This document shows, piece after piece, positions 62,204 to 64,000 of a DNA stretch of 64,000 nt (position 1 is its first letter; each line of letters begins with the position of its first letter). A model generated the notes under the pieces. It was not told where the DNA came from and made no database searches. It was given only the letters and a program-made list of their open reading frames with translations. The stretch covers positions 62,001 to 126,000 of the forward strand of contig NZ_FOGY01000003.1 of NCBI RefSeq assembly GCF_900111345.1, given 5' to 3'. Source of the stretch: Psychrobacillus sp. OK032. GTDB taxonomy: Bacteria > Bacillota > Bacilli > Bacillales_A > Planococcaceae. Position numbers and translations under genes: made by a program.

Positions 62204-63211
62204 ATGAGTTATAAATTAGGGATTTTAGATCAAAGTCCGGTCGTTGAAGGCGTATCTAATTATGATACTTTGCAAAAAACAGTAGATTTAGCTCAGAAAG
62301 CAGAAGCGTGGGGATATGAACGATTTTGGGTATCAGAACACCATAACTCAGATACAGTTGCGGGTTCATCCCCTGAAGTTTTAGTTTCCTATTTGTTAGC
62401 GAAAACAAAAACTATTCGAATTGGTTCTGGAGGAGTTATGCTACAGCATTACAGTCCATACAAAGTTGCAGAAAACTTTCATGTGCTATCTACACTTGAA
62501 CCTGGAAGAGTAGATCTAGGGATTGGGAAAGCTCCCGGTGGATTACCTCTTTCAACAAAAGCATTGCAATATGGAACGGTGAATACAGGGGAAGACTTTG
62601 AAGCGCGATTAGCTTTCTTGCAACAGCTTATACATGATAATGTTTCCGAAACACATGAATTCGCTAGTATTCAAGCAACTCCGATACCTCCTGTAAAACC
62701 TGAAACATATCTATTAGGAGCAAGTACGAATAGTGCGAAGCTTGCGGCCGAGTTAAAAGTATCATTCGCTTTTGCACGATTTATAAATACTGATAACGAG
62801 ATCTTGAAAGAGGCTTCAAATACGTTTCGTACGATTTACCCAGAAGGTAAATTTATCGTTTCCGTTGTAGTGATAACTGCATCTTCTGAAGTGGAGGCAA
62901 AAGAACTGGCAAGCAATCAAAAAATAGTGAAAGTCCACTTAGCTAGTGGTCGTACGTTATCATTACAAACATTAGAGCAAGCAGAAAAGTTCGGAAAAGA
63001 GTCCGGCGAAGCATATGAAGTGAAACAATATGATGCAGATATCATTTATGGAACTCCAGAGCAAGTAAAAGCGGCTTTAGACAATTTACATGAAGCGTAT
63101 GGAGTAGATGAATTTATCTTACATACACCAATTCCAAATCCAGAGCAAAGACTTCGCTCTTTTGAATTATTAAGTCCAAATAATTTAACTAAACAAACAG
63201 TACACTCATAA
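62204..63211 (+). CDS. ytmO: LLM-class flavin monooxygenase, YtmO-like
   Basis: A 335-residue luciferase-like protein of the MsnO8/YtmO type: LGILDQSPVVEG at the start, AWGYERFWVSEHHNSDTVAG, IRIGSGGVMLQHYSPYKVAE and GIGKAPGGLP. FMN-dependent oxidation of a small sulfur compound is likely. AGGAGGAAAG lies 6-10 nt upstream; spacing to neighbours is 35 and 17 nt, so the genes are cotranscribed. Confidence 0.88.
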   Translation: MSYKLGILDQSPVVEGVSNYDTLQKTVDLAQKAEAWGYERFWVSEHHNSDTVAGSSPEVLVSYLLAKTKTIRIGSGGVMLQHYSPYKVAENFHVLSTLEPGRVDLGIGKAPGGLPLSTKALQYGTVNTGEDFEARLAFLQQLIHDNVSETHEFASIQATPIPPVKPETYLLGASTNSAKLAAELKVSFAFARFINTDNEILKEASNTFRTIYPEGKFIVSVVVITASSEVEAKELASNQKIVKVHLASGRTLSLQTLEQAEKFGKESGEAYEVKQYDADIIYGTPEQVKAALDNLHEAYGVDEFILHTPIPNPEQRLRSFELLSPNNLTKQTVHS

Positions 63212-63228
63212 AATTGGAGGAATAAGAA

Positions 63229-63492
63229 ATGACAAAAGAATTTTCAGTAGTTGTATGGTCAAAACAAGGATGTAGTTATTGCAACGAAGTGAAGGAATAT
63301 TTAACTGAGCAAAGTATTGCTTATAAAACTGTAGATGTTACGAATCATGATGAGTTTCGCGATATTTTAGAAACGAAATATAGCGTTCGTCATGTACCAG
63401 TTGTTGAAATTGGTGATGGTAATGTTTACAGAGCTGTGACGGAGGTTGGTTTAGAGCACTTAAAGGCGGCTTTAGAACCAGCTCATGCATAA
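63229..63492 (+). CDS. ytnI: Glutaredoxin-like protein, YtnI-type
   Basis: An 87-residue thioredoxin-fold protein with CxxC active site (KQGCSYCNEV, about residue 14) and the cis-Pro in RHVPVVEIGDG. Matches YtnI, the glutaredoxin-like protein of the ytm operon in B. subtilis. It probably reduces a disulfide or mixed disulfide formed during sulfur-compound breakdown. GGAGGAAT is 7-8 nt upstream. Confidence 0.88.
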   Translation: MTKEFSVVVWSKQGCSYCNEVKEYLTEQSIAYKTVDVTNHDEFRDILETKYSVRHVPVVEIGDGNVYRAVTEVGLEHLKAALEPAHA

Positions 63493-63538
63493 TTTTTTAT
63501 ATAAAACAAACTAAACTTATATGAAAAGAGGATATATA

Positions 63539-64000
63539 TTGAAAAAGGTATTAACACTTTTATTAGTCGTAGCAATAGCTTTCCTAGGTGCTTGTTCTTC
63601 AAATGAAGCAAGTTCAAAAACGACCGACGGTAATTCAGATGTACAAAAAATCATCGTCGGTACTGGTACACAATTTCCTAATATTTGTTTTCTAGATGAA
63701 GATGGTAATCTAACAGGGTACGATGTGGAATTAGTGCGTGCAATTGATGAAAAATTAGAAGAGTATGAATTTGAATTTAAAACGATGGATTTTTCTAACT
63801 TATTGTTGAGCTTAGAAACAGACAAAATTGATTTTGTCGCTCATCAAATGGAAGTAAACGAAGAACGCCAAGAGAAGTTCTTGTTTAATGAAGTACCGTA
63901 CAATGTTTTTCCGTTAAAAGTAACTGTTCATCAAGACAATGAAAGCATACAATCTATCGATGATCTAGCAGGAAAAAAGATAGCTACTACGGCTACTAGT
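63539..64000 (+). CDS. Amino-acid ABC transporter substrate-binding lipoprotein, 3' end cut off
   Basis: 154 residues are visible and the frame is open at the window edge. TTG start with AAGAGGA 6-8 nt upstream. Signal peptide with lipobox FLGAC (Cys19). The SBP_bac_3 fold follows: GYDVELVRAIDEKLE, FSNLLLSLETDKIDFVAHQM, SIQSIDDLAGKKIATT. It is the binding protein that goes with the TcyN-like ATPase, comparable with TcyJ/TcyK; which of the two cannot be decided from this part. Confidence 0.85.
   Translation, partial: MKKVLTLLLVVAIAFLGACSSNEASSKTTDGNSDVQKIIVGTGTQFPNICFLDEDGNLTGYDVELVRAIDEKLEEYEFEFKTMDFSNLLLSLETDKIDFVAHQMEVNEERQEKFLFNEVPYNVFPLKVTVHQDNESIQSIDDLAGKKIATTATS

Overview
The window is a chromosomal segment of a low-GC, endospore-forming member of the Bacillales. 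Support for this is an alpha/beta-type SASP, the prkA-yhbH-spoVR sporulation trio, an Sda checkpoint gene, strong AGGAGG ribosome sites and many B. subtilis-like gene sets. The family A repeats and gene style suggest the Planococcaceae (Psychrobacillus/Lysinibacillus-like), but that is inference. No rRNA, tRNA, prophage, transposase or CRISPR array was seen.

Layout. 1-3.4 kb: a truncated type I sulfatase, then a gate-domain permease/amidohydrolase pair. 3.4-9.6 kb: repeats, a VLRF1-type release factor homologue, a SASP, a YxcD-like pair, sda embedded in a cluster of DnaA boxes, a lipoprotein gene beside a decayed paralogue, a hutH pseudogene and a DUF4349 lipoprotein. 9.9-17.8 kb: a YwaF-like membrane protein, an L,D-transpeptidase, a 20-residue cysteine-rich peptide, an MFS carrier and prkA-yhbH-spoVR. 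18.5-28.5 kb: ytcD/ytbDE, fabF, a stress SDR with a SigB-like promoter, a glutamine-amidotransferase-like hydrolase, a divergent Nramp carrier, a patatin and a flavin-binding stress protein. 29.7-33.3 kb: a czcO-czrA-czcD metal operon with a large palindromic operator, back to back with a yybP-ykoY (manganese) riboswitch that now leads only to a small kinase gene, then a YfhD-like gene with an ATC start.

33.4-46.5 kb: a hypothetical protein, EcsC-like and DegV proteins, an exported SbsC-like protein, an RsbK/RsbM/RsbY-type SigB signalling set, an MFS carrier and a GGDEF-EAL protein. 46.7-52.3 kb: a catabolic cluster of LacI regulator, histidinol-dehydrogenase-like enzyme, GntP permease, 3-hydroxyacyl-CoA-dehydrogenase-like enzyme and SDR, with LacI-type operators; its substrate is unknown. 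52.7-58.4 kb: SEC-C protein, duplicated YusW-like lipoproteins, PadR/HAAS pair, GSP17M stress protein and an exonuclease-BRCT protein. 58.6 kb to the end: a ytlI-ytnJ-tcyN-ytmO-ytnI-tcyJ/K-like sulfur-compound locus, cut by the right edge.

Several parts fit together. The RsbK/M/Y set would feed SigB, and two stress genes here have SigB-like promoters. sda lies among DnaA boxes, as expected for a replication checkpoint. Intergenic space is colonised by at least three families of decaying repeats (A, about 11 copies; B, about 4; C, 2) and by arrays with an exact 21-nt period.
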